The notes below the pieces were generated by a model. That model was not told where the DNA came from and did no database searches. It saw only the letters and a list, made by a program, of their open reading frames with translations. Both the position numbers and the translations under genes were made by a program. From Marinibacterium sp039179965 (lineage in GTDB: Bacteria > Pseudomonadota > Alphaproteobacteria > Rhodobacterales > Rhodobacteraceae), in the NCBI GenBank assembly GCA_039179965.1, contig JBCDEC010000197.1, positions 1-8,870 on the forward strand: DNA of 8,870 bases, in the 5' to 3' direction. Each line of letters opens with the position of its first letter. Position 1 is the first letter of the stretch. Shown here piece after piece: positions 1-6,454 of the stretch.

Positions 1-47
1 TCTATCGCGGCGACGCCTACGACTTCGTGGCCGAACTGCGCCTCTAA
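1..47 (+). CDS. C-terminal end of a probable GntR/UTRA-family transcriptional regulator (partial)
   Basis: Frame 3 stays open from the window edge to a TAA at 45-47 and encodes YRGDAYDFVAELRL. A Y-R-x-D-x-Y-x-F-x-x-E-L-R ending is typical of GntR-family repressors with a C-terminal UTRA effector domain (HutC/NagR group). Regulators of this kind commonly sit just before amino-sugar catabolic genes. The stop codon is 16 bases before the SIS-domain gene, so the regulator is probably the upstream member of the same operon. By analogy with NagR it could sense GlcNAc-6-phosphate or GlcN-6-phosphate. Only 14 residues are visible and the DNA-binding domain lies outside the window, so the family call rests on a short tail plus context. 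Confidence 0.55.
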   Translation, partial: YRGDAYDFVAELRL

Positions 48-63
48 CACAAAGGCTGCCAAC

Positions 64-1092
64 ATGACTTCGACTCCCACGCAAATGCGACAGGAGATCC
101 TCGAGATCCCTGATGCCGTCGACCGGCTTTTGTGCTCCGGCGCAAAGGATATTCAGCGCGCCGCGTCAGAGGCGCGCGCGCTCGATCCGCGATTTCTGGT
201 CTCTGTGGCCCGGGGCTCATCCGACCATGTCTGTACCTATCTGAAATACGCCAGCGAGCTTGTACTGCGCAAACCCATGGCCTCGCTTGGACCGTCGGTG
301 AAATCGGTCTACGGAACCGACATTCTTTGTGATGGCGCGCTCTGCCTGTCCGTCTCGCAATCGGGGATGAGCCCGGACATCGTGCGTATGACGCAGTCGA
401 TCACCGAAGGTGGCGGGCGGTCTATCGCCATCACCAACAACGGCGCGTCGGATCTGGCCCGGGTGGCGTCTGCCACATTGCCGATCCATGCCGGGCCGGA
501 ACTGAGCGTCGCCGCGACCAAGACCTTTGTCACCTCATTGGTGGCCGGGCTCTGGCTGATCGCCGAGATCCGGCAGGACGCGGAACTGATCGCCGCGATC
601 CACAATTTGCCGGTCCATCTGGATCAGGCCACGCGCTGCGACTGGAGCCCCATGGTCCAGACAGTCGGCGACCGCTCGCTCTATACCATTGGCCGGGGAC
701 CATCCTGGGCGATCTCAAACGAGGCGGCTCTGAAGTTCAAGGAGACCTGCCAGATCCACGCCGAAAGCTATTCTTCGGCAGAGATGCTGCACGGGCCCGT
801 TTCGATTGTCGAACATGCCTTCCCGGTGCTGGCCTTTGCTGCGGGGGACAAGGCCGAAGACGGGCTGGCCGAAGTTGCCGATGCGCTTGCCGACAAGCAG
901 GCGACGGTGTTCGCAACGACCGACCGGGTCAAAAAGGCCACGCCCCTGCCGCATGTGCGCACCGATCACTGGCTGACCGATCCGGTCGCCAGCGTGACCT
1001 CGTTTTACGGTCTGGTCGAGGCCTTCGCGCTCTCGCGCGGGATCAATCCCGATGCGCCACGCCATCTGAAGAAAGTGACCGAAACGGTATGA
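64..1092 (+). CDS. nagB-II: SIS-domain glucosamine-6-phosphate deaminase, NagB-II type
   Basis: This 342-residue cytoplasmic protein has two sugar isomerase (SIS) domains, roughly residues 30-170 and 195-330, like the isomerase half of GlmS but without a glutaminase domain. Visible motifs are ARGSSDH (49-55), the phosphosugar-binding SQSGMSPD (98-105), AGPELSVAATKTF (143-155), GRGPSWAISNEAALK (210-224), HGP (243-245) and the GlmS-like tail DAPRHLKKVTET (330-341). Placement directly before nagA points to the type II deaminase, which converts glucosamine-6-phosphate to fructose-6-phosphate and ammonia and replaces the unrelated classical NagB. The ATG at 64 follows an AAGG (52-55) at a good distance. 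The last four bases overlap the nagA start (ATGA). An AgaS-like or fructosamine-6-phosphate role is the main alternative, since the fold alone does not fix the substrate. Confidence 0.85.
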   Translation: MTSTPTQMRQEILEIPDAVDRLLCSGAKDIQRAASEARALDPRFLVSVARGSSDHVCTYLKYASELVLRKPMASLGPSVKSVYGTDILCDGALCLSVSQSGMSPDIVRMTQSITEGGGRSIAITNNGASDLARVASATLPIHAGPELSVAATKTFVTSLVAGLWLIAEIRQDAELIAAIHNLPVHLDQATRCDWSPMVQTVGDRSLYTIGRGPSWAISNEAALKFKETCQIHAESYSSAEMLHGPVSIVEHAFPVLAFAAGDKAEDGLAEVADALADKQATVFATTDRVKKATPLPHVRTDHWLTDPVASVTSFYGLVEAFALSRGINPDAPRHLKKVTETV

Positions 1093-2252
1093 CGGCGTCC
1101 GAGATCTTTGTCAGCGGCGGCCCGATCTTTGACGGCCACACGGTGCATCAGGGCGCCGCCGCCCGGTTTGTCGACGGCCGGTTTGACCGGCTCGTCGCCG
1201 TCGGCGATCTGCCTGCCGGCGCCACCGTGACGGATCTGGACGGAGATATCCTGGCGCCCGGCTGCGTTGATCTACAGGTCAACGGCGGCGGCGGTCTTTT
1301 GTTGAACGACGCACCGTCGGTGGACACCCTGTCGACCATATGCGCGGCCCATCGCGGACTTGGCACCACCCGGCTTTTACCCACGCTGATCAGCGACCGG
1401 GTCGAGATCACGCAGGCGGCGATTGCGGCAGTGACGGCCGCTCTGGGAGAGGGGGTGCCCGGGGTCGTCGGTCTCCACCTCGAAGGGCCGCATCTGTCGC
1501 TGGCACGCAAGGGCGCCCACGATGGTGCCGTGATCCGCCCGATGACCGCCCGGGATCTGGAGATGTTGCTCTCCGCCAAGGCCGCCATCCCGGTGCTGAA
1601 AGTCACCATCGCACCGGAAAACGTGACGCTCGCGCAGGTCGCGCAGCTCAGTCAGGCCGGCATCCTCGTGTCGCTTGGTCATACGGACGCCGATTATGAC
1701 ACCTGTATGGCCTATGCGGCGGCGGGCGCGACCTGCGCCACCCATCTTTTCAACGCGATGAGCCAGATGGGCAATCGCGCGCCGGGTTTGGTGGGGGCGG
1801 TTCTCGCCAATGCGGCCCTGTCCGCCGGTCTGATTGCGGACGGTGTCCATGTGCATCCCGCGACCATGCGGGCGGCCTGGGCAGCGAAAACCGGGCCGGG
1901 GCGGATCTTTCTGGTGAGCGACGCGATGGCCGTGGCGGGCACCGATCTGAGCGAATTTACCCTCAATGACCGCATCATCCGGCGTGAGGACGGGCAGTTG
2001 CGGCTCCTTGACGGCACCCTGGCTGGCGCCGATCTGGATCTGATTAGGGCCATGGGCGTGCTGGTGTCGCAGGTGGGCGTTCCCCTTGTCGATGCGCTCA
2101 GCGCGGCGACGGTGGTGCCCGCACGGCTTTGCGGCCTGACACGGCATCATCTGCGAGGCCCCGGCCTGCCTCTGGATCAGGTGATCCGGATGTCCCGAGA
2201 CTTCGGCGGCGCTCAGGTGCTCGCGGACCTGGTGGCGTTGCAGGCGGCGTGA
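1089..2252 (+). CDS. nagA: N-acetylglucosamine-6-phosphate deacetylase
   Basis: This 387-residue amidohydrolase-superfamily enzyme removes acetate from GlcNAc-6-phosphate to give glucosamine-6-phosphate, the substrate of the preceding gene. Motifs match the E. coli enzyme: PGCVDLQVNGGGG (57-69), with Gln63 and Asn65 where many amidohydrolases have H-x-H; HLEGPHLS (130-137), with metal ligand Glu132; SLGHTDADYD (195-204), with His198; ATHLFNAM (217-224), with His219; ADGVHVHP (250-257), with substrate-binding His254; and VSDAMAVAGT (276-285), with catalytic Asp278. This pattern predicts the single-metal form of the site. The length is close to the 382 residues of E. coli NagA. The final 35-40 residues are poorly conserved and lack the usual G-x-I-x-x-G-x-x-A-D segment. 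The start ATG overlaps the preceding TGA, so translation is probably coupled. Confidence 0.93.
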   Translation: MTASEIFVSGGPIFDGHTVHQGAAARFVDGRFDRLVAVGDLPAGATVTDLDGDILAPGCVDLQVNGGGGLLLNDAPSVDTLSTICAAHRGLGTTRLLPTLISDRVEITQAAIAAVTAALGEGVPGVVGLHLEGPHLSLARKGAHDGAVIRPMTARDLEMLLSAKAAIPVLKVTIAPENVTLAQVAQLSQAGILVSLGHTDADYDTCMAYAAAGATCATHLFNAMSQMGNRAPGLVGAVLANAALSAGLIADGVHVHPATMRAAWAAKTGPGRIFLVSDAMAVAGTDLSEFTLNDRIIRREDGQLRLLDGTLAGADLDLIRAMGVLVSQVGVPLVDALSAATVVPARLCGLTRHHLRGPGLPLDQVIRMSRDFGGAQVLADLVALQAA

Positions 2253-2337
2253 CCGGGCCGGTCCTTTGTCGGGCCAAAGTCTTGGCGGCCTGTGCGCCAG
2301 AGAGCTAAGCTGCCCCAGATGCAACGAAAGGCCAGCG
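2253..2337 (+). other. Spacer between nagA and the CoA-transferase-fold gene, with two short inverted repeats
   Basis: The 85-base gap holds two small hairpin candidates. CTTTG (2264-2268) pairs with CAAAG (2275-2279) around a 6-base loop. TTGGCG (2282-2287) pairs with CGCCAG (2295-2300) around a 7-base loop, including one G-T wobble. Neither is followed by a T-run, so they are not convincing intrinsic terminators. TTGGCG followed 18 bases later by TAAGCT (2306-2311) loosely resembles a weak sigma-70 promoter. The gap may mark the end of the nag transcription unit, but the sequence does not prove it. Confidence 0.25.
2326..2331 (+). promoter_or_regulatory. Ribosome binding site fixing the start of the CaiB/BaiF-fold gene at 2338
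   Basis: GAAAGG lies six bases before the ATG at 2338. The reading frame is open further upstream to a TTG at 2266. That 24-residue extension is rich in Cys, Arg and Pro and is not family-like, whereas MTPPLSGLRIVEFAGLGPGPFAA, beginning at 2338, is the usual start of the family. Confidence 0.6.
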
Positions 2338-3462
2338 ATGACACCCCCTCTTTCAGGACTTCGGATTGTGGAGTTTGCAGGCCTCGGCCCCGGCCCCTTC
2401 GCTGCGATGATGCTGGCGGATTTCGGGGCCGACGTCATTCGGATCGACCGGATCGGCAGCCCGCCGGCGGAGCAGGATTTCACCTTGCGGGGTCGCCGCT
2501 CCATAGCGATGAACCTCAAGGATCCGGCCGCCATCGAAACCGCGCTGCGCCTGATCGATGATGCGGACGGGCTGATCGAGGGCTTCCGCCCCGGCGTGAT
2601 GGAGCGTCTGGGCCTTGGCCCCGAAGTCTGTCACGCCCGCAATCCCCGCCTGGTCTATGGGCGCATGACCGGGTGGGGGCAGGATGGCCCATGGGCGCAT
2701 GCGGCAGGGCATGATCTGAACTACATTGCGCTCACCGGCGCGCTGTGGGGCACCGGCGAGCCAGACCGGGCGCCGACCTTTCCGATGAACCTGCTGGGCG
2801 ATTTTGGCGGTGGCGGGATGTATCTGGCCTTCGGTCTGCTGGCAGCGCTGCTGAATGTGCGGCAGACAGGTCAAGGCGATGTGGTCGATGCCGCGATTTG
2901 TGACGGAACCAACGCCCTGATGACCTTCATTCAGGCGCAACGCGCCATGGGGCGTTGGGCCGATGCGCGCGGGGTCAACCTGCTGGATGGCGGCGCGCCC
3001 TGGTACGGCGTTTACGAATGCGCCGATGGGCAATGGATCAGCATCGGCGCGCTGGAGCCGCAATTCTGGGCCTGCCTGCTCGACGTTCTGGGGCTTGATC
3101 ACGCACACCTTGGCGACCGGGCGGATCGTTCGACTTGGCCACACATCCGCGCTGTCCTGACAGAGACATTCCTGGCGCAGCCGCGCGCCCATTGGGATGC
3201 GCGGCTTGGCGGCACGGATGCCTGCTATGCACCGGTTCTGAGCCCGGCCGACGTGCGCCATGACCCGCATATGGCGGCCCGCGAGACCATGTTGCCGGGG
3301 CCGGGCGATCAACCCGCCCCCGCGCCCCGCTTTGCACGAGCAAAGGTTGCGCCTGCCACACCGCCGCGCAGGCCCGGTGCGGATACCCGGGCCGTCCTGA
3401 GCGAGGCGGGTCTTACCCCGGTCGAGATTGCGGCGCTGGTGAATGCAGGCGCTGTGGCCTGA
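2338..3462 (+). CDS. CaiB/BaiF (family III) CoA-transferase-fold protein, probable alpha-methylacyl-CoA racemase
   Basis: The protein has 374 residues, close to the usual length for the family. The N-terminus LSGLRIVEFAGLGPGPFAAMMLADFGADVIRIDR (5-38) is the classic nucleotide-binding opening. GHDLNYIALTG (124-134) carries His125 and NLLGDFGGGGM (151-161) carries Asp155. Glu240 lies in SIGALEPQFW (235-244). These three correspond in spacing to the catalytic His126, Asp156 and Glu241 described for the Mycobacterium tuberculosis methylacyl-CoA racemase, so epimerisation of 2-methylacyl-CoA thioesters is more likely than CoA transfer. Such enzymes help degrade branched-chain or sterol-side-chain acyl-CoAs. 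No beta-oxidation gene is visible nearby. An 85-base gap from nagA and a separate ribosome binding site suggest it does not belong to amino-sugar catabolism. Confidence 0.87.
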   Translation: MTPPLSGLRIVEFAGLGPGPFAAMMLADFGADVIRIDRIGSPPAEQDFTLRGRRSIAMNLKDPAAIETALRLIDDADGLIEGFRPGVMERLGLGPEVCHARNPRLVYGRMTGWGQDGPWAHAAGHDLNYIALTGALWGTGEPDRAPTFPMNLLGDFGGGGMYLAFGLLAALLNVRQTGQGDVVDAAICDGTNALMTFIQAQRAMGRWADARGVNLLDGGAPWYGVYECADGQWISIGALEPQFWACLLDVLGLDHAHLGDRADRSTWPHIRAVLTETFLAQPRAHWDARLGGTDACYAPVLSPADVRHDPHMAARETMLPGPGDQPAPAPRFARAKVAPATPPRRPGADTRAVLSEAGLTPVEIAALVNAGAVA

Positions 3463-3590
3463 AGGGCGCACGCCGGCCGCTCCGGCCCGTCCCTTGGGCA
3501 ACCCACGCGGGAAAAATCTGTCCGACACCGGCCCTATTGGATTAACACTGGTGGCAGGAACATGACTCGACGGGCCAAAAGGGCACTGAA
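3463..3590 (+). other. Intergenic region before the DUF389 gene
   Basis: This spacer separates the racemase-like gene from the DUF389 gene and presumably holds a transcript end and a new promoter. A GC-rich hairpin, GCCGG (3472-3476) with CCGGC (3482-3486) around a 5-base loop, lies just after the stop but has no T-run. A small palindrome, TGTCCGACA (3519-3527), could be a protein-binding site but is too short to name. I find no well-spaced -35/-10 pair. The end of the region contains a possible 10-codon ORF overlapping the next start. Confidence 0.3.
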
Positions 3591-3594
3591 ATGA
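3562..3594 (+). other. Possible 10-codon leader ORF overlapping the DUF389 start
   Basis: ATG at 3562 opens a reading frame for MTRRAKRALK and ends in TGA at 3592-3594, which overlaps the ATG of the DUF389 gene in an ATGA arrangement. An AGGA sits only two bases before the ATG, which is too close to be ideal; GGTGG at 3551-3555 is at a better distance. The DUF389 gene has its own AAAAGGG (3577-3583), so it does not need coupling. An 11-codon frame could easily arise by chance. The ATGA overlap is the only feature that makes it notable. Confidence 0.2.
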
Positions 3595-4661
3595 CGGTCA
3601 AAGACCTCACAACCACAAAGAACATCCTGCGATTTGAGGGTCACTCCCGGCGTGCCTACTGGCGTCGGTTTTCAATGCTGCTGGGACTCAGCGTGGTGAT
3701 CGCCACCATGGGGCTGGTGCGCAATTCCGGCGCCGTGGTGATCGCGGCAATGCTGATTGCACCGCTTATGACACCGATCCTCGGGGTGGCGGCAGCGATG
3801 GTGACGGGCCGCATTGTGCGTGCGTTGCGGCTTTTGGCCATCGTGCTGCTGGCGGCCTCGTTCTGCATTCTGTTGGCCTGGGTCATGGTGTATCTCGCGG
3901 GTGTGCCGCGCGGCATCACCATTCCGGACCAAGTCGTGTCGCGCACAGATCCCGGAATCGAAGATCTGATCATTGCCCTCGCGGCCGGTGTGGCCGGCGC
4001 TTATGTCCAGATCCAGCGCTCGGAAATCGCCCTGCTGCCGGGGGCGGCCATTGGCGTGTCTCTTGTCCCCCCATTGGCGGCGGCGGGTATACTTCTCTAC
4101 TTTCGCGAATTGGAAGACGCCTATGAGGCCGGCTTGCTGTTTGCCACCAACCTCTGTGCCATCGTGATGGCGGCCTCCATCGTCTATCTGACGACGGCTG
4201 GTATGTCCGGCATCCTGAAACACCGGCGGCGCCGCGCGAGTTTCGGTGTCGGGCTGGCGGTGACCCTGGCGTTACTGGGCTTTGTGGCTGTGCAATTGAC
4301 CGTGGCGACCGTGCACAGGTTTGAAGGCACACGGCTGGAAGGAGAGCTTGCCGTCCGGATTGCGGAGTGGGCAGATCCGACCTCGGTCGAAGTCATACGC
4401 CTCGACGTCAGGCCGCGACGGCGCACGGCGGATCTTTGGCTGATTGTCGATCTGCCGTTCGACGCGTCACAGGAAGTGGAATCGATCGCCGAGTCACTGC
4501 CCGACAAGATCCGGATGAATCCCGTGCGCGAGGTCATCGCGGACGTGCTCGGCGAAGGCTACATCGTCGCAATCCGCTTCCAGACACGGATCGCGGGTCT
4601 CACGTCGACCGCCAGCGACTTTATCATTGATGCGCCGGCGGTGGAGGATCTGACCGACTAG
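3591..4661 (+). CDS. DUF389 family integral membrane protein (TIGR00341-like), function unknown
   Basis: The 356-residue protein has a hydrophobic core of about six or seven membrane segments, near residues 27-43, 47-71, 79-104, 123-140, 148-171, 180-203 and 217-241. A soluble, mixed-charge C-terminal domain follows (about 245-356). The diagnostic DUF389 motifs are NSGAVVIAAMLIAPLMTPILG (45-65) and LLPGAAIGVSLVPPLAAAGI (148-167), each with a polar or proline break inside a hydrophobic stretch. The start ATG follows AAAAGGG (3577-3583) by seven bases. There is no signal peptide; the first 25 residues are polar and basic. No biochemical function is established that I can name for this family. 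The gene stands alone on its strand and converges with the transporter operon, so context gives no role. Confidence 0.85.
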   Translation: MTVKDLTTTKNILRFEGHSRRAYWRRFSMLLGLSVVIATMGLVRNSGAVVIAAMLIAPLMTPILGVAAAMVTGRIVRALRLLAIVLLAASFCILLAWVMVYLAGVPRGITIPDQVVSRTDPGIEDLIIALAAGVAGAYVQIQRSEIALLPGAAIGVSLVPPLAAAGILLYFRELEDAYEAGLLFATNLCAIVMAASIVYLTTAGMSGILKHRRRRASFGVGLAVTLALLGFVAVQLTVATVHRFEGTRLEGELAVRIAEWADPTSVEVIRLDVRPRRRTADLWLIVDLPFDASQEVESIAESLPDKIRMNPVREVIADVLGEGYIVAIRFQTRIAGLTSTASDFIIDAPAVEDLTD

Positions 4662-4679
4662 CAGGGGCGCGCGGGCCTG
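4662..4679. other. Convergent gene junction, 18 bases
   Basis: The DUF389 gene (plus strand) and the metallo-hydrolase gene (minus strand) meet tail to tail with 18 bases between their stop codons. A weak hairpin (CAGG at 4662-4665 with CCTG at 4676-4679) is present, but without a T-run on either side. No convincing bidirectional terminator is visible. Confidence 0.4.
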
Positions 4680-5411
4680 TCATCCGCCGGTTTTGGAGGC
4701 CAGCCAGTCGGCAATGATCTGGCGATGCCGGTCGCGACCATAGCTGGGAAAGTGACCACCATGCACGACCTCCACCGGCAGGTCATAGAGACGTTCCATC
4801 GAACGGACGTAATCGGCGGCATCGGCGTGATACGTGTCCTCGATCAGGTCTCCGTCATAGACGATGTCGCCGGAAAACAGGATGCCTGTCGCGGCCTCCC
4901 AAAGCGCGATGCCGCCGGGGGAGTGACCCGGCGTGTGGATCACCTCGAACTGACGGTCGCCAAGGTCGACAATATCGCGGTCCTCCAGCAGGCGCTGGGC
5001 GCGGGCACCTTTGACCGCGTAGGTTTCGGACCGGTAGGGCAGAGGCGGCAGACGATCAAAGATCTCGTCGGTGACATAGGGATCTGCCAGCGTCGCGGCG
5101 CGCGTCGGATCGGCGAGGATCTCGGCCTCGGCCCGGTGCACGGCGCGGTCTTCGAATTCATGGTGACAGCCGATGTGATCGAAATGCGTATGGCTGGCCA
5201 CCGCCGTGAGGGCGCGTTCGGTGACCAGCGGCACCCAGTCGCGCAGCGACACGACGCCCATCCCGCTGTCGACCAGCATATCCCGGTCCCGGCCGCGCAC
5301 ATGCCACATGTTGCAGCGGTAAAAGGGCTGGATGAAGGGTTCGTCAATGAGCGTGACGTCCTCGCTGAGGCGCTGCACGCGGTACCAGTCTTCGGGGCGG
5401 GCGCGGTCCAT
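4680..5411 (-). CDS. MBL-fold metallo-hydrolase, last gene of the ABC transporter operon
   Basis: The 243-residue protein belongs to the metallo-beta-lactamase superfamily. All metal-binding motifs are present: HTHFDH (74-79), His163 in HTPGHSPGG (159-167), Asp182 in FSGDIVYDG (179-187), and a C-terminal VVHGGHFPSYG (215-225) with His217 and His220 as candidates for the last ligand. There is no signal peptide, so it should act in the cytoplasm as a two-metal hydrolase. The substrate is unknown; family members include glyoxalase II, lactonases and phosphodiesterases. The ATG at 5411 follows GGAGGA (5423-5418) by six bases. The ATPase stop codon is two bases away, so the gene is tightly coupled to the transporter. 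The likely role is processing the imported compound or a product of it, which is inferred from position only. Confidence 0.88.
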   Translation of the reverse strand: MDRARPEDWYRVQRLSEDVTLIDEPFIQPFYRCNMWHVRGRDRDMLVDSGMGVVSLRDWVPLVTERALTAVASHTHFDHIGCHHEFEDRAVHRAEAEILADPTRAATLADPYVTDEIFDRLPPLPYRSETYAVKGARAQRLLEDRDIVDLGDRQFEVIHTPGHSPGGIALWEAATGILFSGDIVYDGDLIEDTYHADAADYVRSMERLYDLPVEVVHGGHFPSYGRDRHRQIIADWLASKTGG

Positions 5412-5413
5412 GG

Positions 5414-6454
5414 TCAGTCCTCCGTGGGAAAGATCAGAAAGTCACTCGCTGCCGCAGAGAGCGCCATGACATCGCCAACGCTGGCCAGATCTGTTGGAGG
5501 CACCAGCGCGGTCAGCCGCAGGTCCGGTGCATCTTGCGGTGTGAATTGCAACCGTCCGTGTTCGCCAAAAAAAGCGCTGTCGCGGACGATCGCCTGGCCA
5601 AGGGGCAGACCGGTGCCATCCGTCCGCAGGGCGCCGGGTCGCAGGCACAGCATGACCGGCCCGGGCGCAAGGCCCGCACGCGGCAGATGCCCCAAAGCGC
5701 AATCGATCCCCTGCGGCGCCGCGCGCCCCGGAATGTGATTCATCTCACCCATGAAATCCGCTGCAAACAGCGTGGCTGGCGCGCGATAGATCCGGGCCGG
5801 CGTCCCCTCGTCCTCGATCCGTCCTGCATTCATCAACACAATCCGGTCCGAGATCGCCATCGCCTCTTCCTGATCATGGGTGACGTGCACGAATGTGGTG
5901 CCGACCTGACGCTGGATGGCTTTCAACTCGTCCTGCATCGCGCGGCGCAGCTTGAGGTCCAGCGCGCCCAGAGGCTCGTCCAAAAGCAGCACATCGGGCT
6001 CCACCGCCAGGGCGCGGGCCAGGGCCACGCGCTGGCGCTGGCCGCCGGACAGTTCATGGGGGCGTTTGCGCGCCGCCGGCAACAGGCCGACAAGATCCAG
6101 AAACCGGTCGGCCCGGCTGTCACGCTCACGCCGCCCGATCCCCGCCATCCGCAGCCCGAAGCCGACATTCTCGCGCAGCGACATGTGCGGGAAAAGCGCA
6201 TAGTCCTGAAACATCGTGGTGGTCGGGCGTTTGGCGGGGGGCACGCGGGTCATCTCGGCGCCGCCGATCTCGACCATGCCGTCGCTGGGCGTGAGAAACC
6301 CGCCCAGCACCGAAAGCAGGGTGGTTTTGCCACAGCCCGACGGACCCAGAAGCGTCACGTATTCACCCGCCGCAATCTGCAGATCGATGTGGCGCAGGGC
6401 CTGAAAGTCCCCGAACCAGTGGTTGATGGCCACAAGCGCAACCGAGGCGGTCAT
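5414..6454 (-). CDS. ABC transporter ATP-binding protein, PotA-like (spermidine/putrescine family)
   Basis: This 346-residue ATPase powers the importer encoded upstream. It shows Walker A GPSGCGKTT (37-45), the Q-loop MFQDYALFPHM (81-91, Gln83), the signature LSGGQRQRVALARAL (135-149), Walker B VLLLDE (155-160, catalytic Glu160), the D-loop GALD (163-166) and the switch histidine VTHDQEEA (His193). Residues after about 235 form the C-terminal TOBE-type domain found in PotA/FbpC-like subunits. The length suits that group. The ATG at 6454 overlaps the TGA of the preceding permease (ATGA) and is backed by GGAGG (6467-6463), eight bases upstream. The polyamine assignment comes from subunit architecture. 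Related ATPases also serve opines, iron(III) and other solutes. Confidence 0.92.
   Translation of the reverse strand: MTASVALVAINHWFGDFQALRHIDLQIAAGEYVTLLGPSGCGKTTLLSVLGGFLTPSDGMVEIGGAEMTRVPPAKRPTTTMFQDYALFPHMSLRENVGFGLRMAGIGRRERDSRADRFLDLVGLLPAARKRPHELSGGQRQRVALARALAVEPDVLLLDEPLGALDLKLRRAMQDELKAIQRQVGTTFVHVTHDQEEAMAISDRIVLMNAGRIEDEGTPARIYRAPATLFAADFMGEMNHIPGRAAPQGIDCALGHLPRAGLAPGPVMLCLRPGALRTDGTGLPLGQAIVRDSAFFGEHGRLQFTPQDAPDLRLTALVPPTDLASVGDVMALSAAASDFLIFPTED

Noticed and set aside
2266..2337. Upstream TTG start extending the CaiB/BaiF-fold gene by 24 residues
   Set aside because: The extension is not family-like, and the ATG at 2338 has a good GAAAGG six bases upstream.
1377..2534. Long minus-strand frame (385 codons) across nagA and the next gene
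   Set aside because: It is antisense to nagA, which has full catalytic motifs, has no recognisable domain, and is Arg/Gly/His/Gln-rich as expected for the reverse of GC-rich coding DNA.
3464..3493. GC-rich hairpin after the racemase-like gene as an intrinsic terminator
   Set aside because: The stem is only five base pairs and no T-run follows it. The A-run at 3512-3516 is on the wrong side and strand for this transcript.
2353..3528. Long minus-strand frame (391 codons) opposite the racemase-like gene
   Set aside because: The plus strand encodes a complete conserved enzyme. The reverse frame has biased composition and no motif.
4662..4679. Bidirectional terminator at the convergent junction
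   Set aside because: Only a four-pair stem with a ten-base loop and no T-run in either direction.
4725..5738. Plus-strand frame (337 codons) opposite the metallo-hydrolase and ATPase
   Set aside because: It spans the junction of two well-supported minus-strand genes and shows no family motif.
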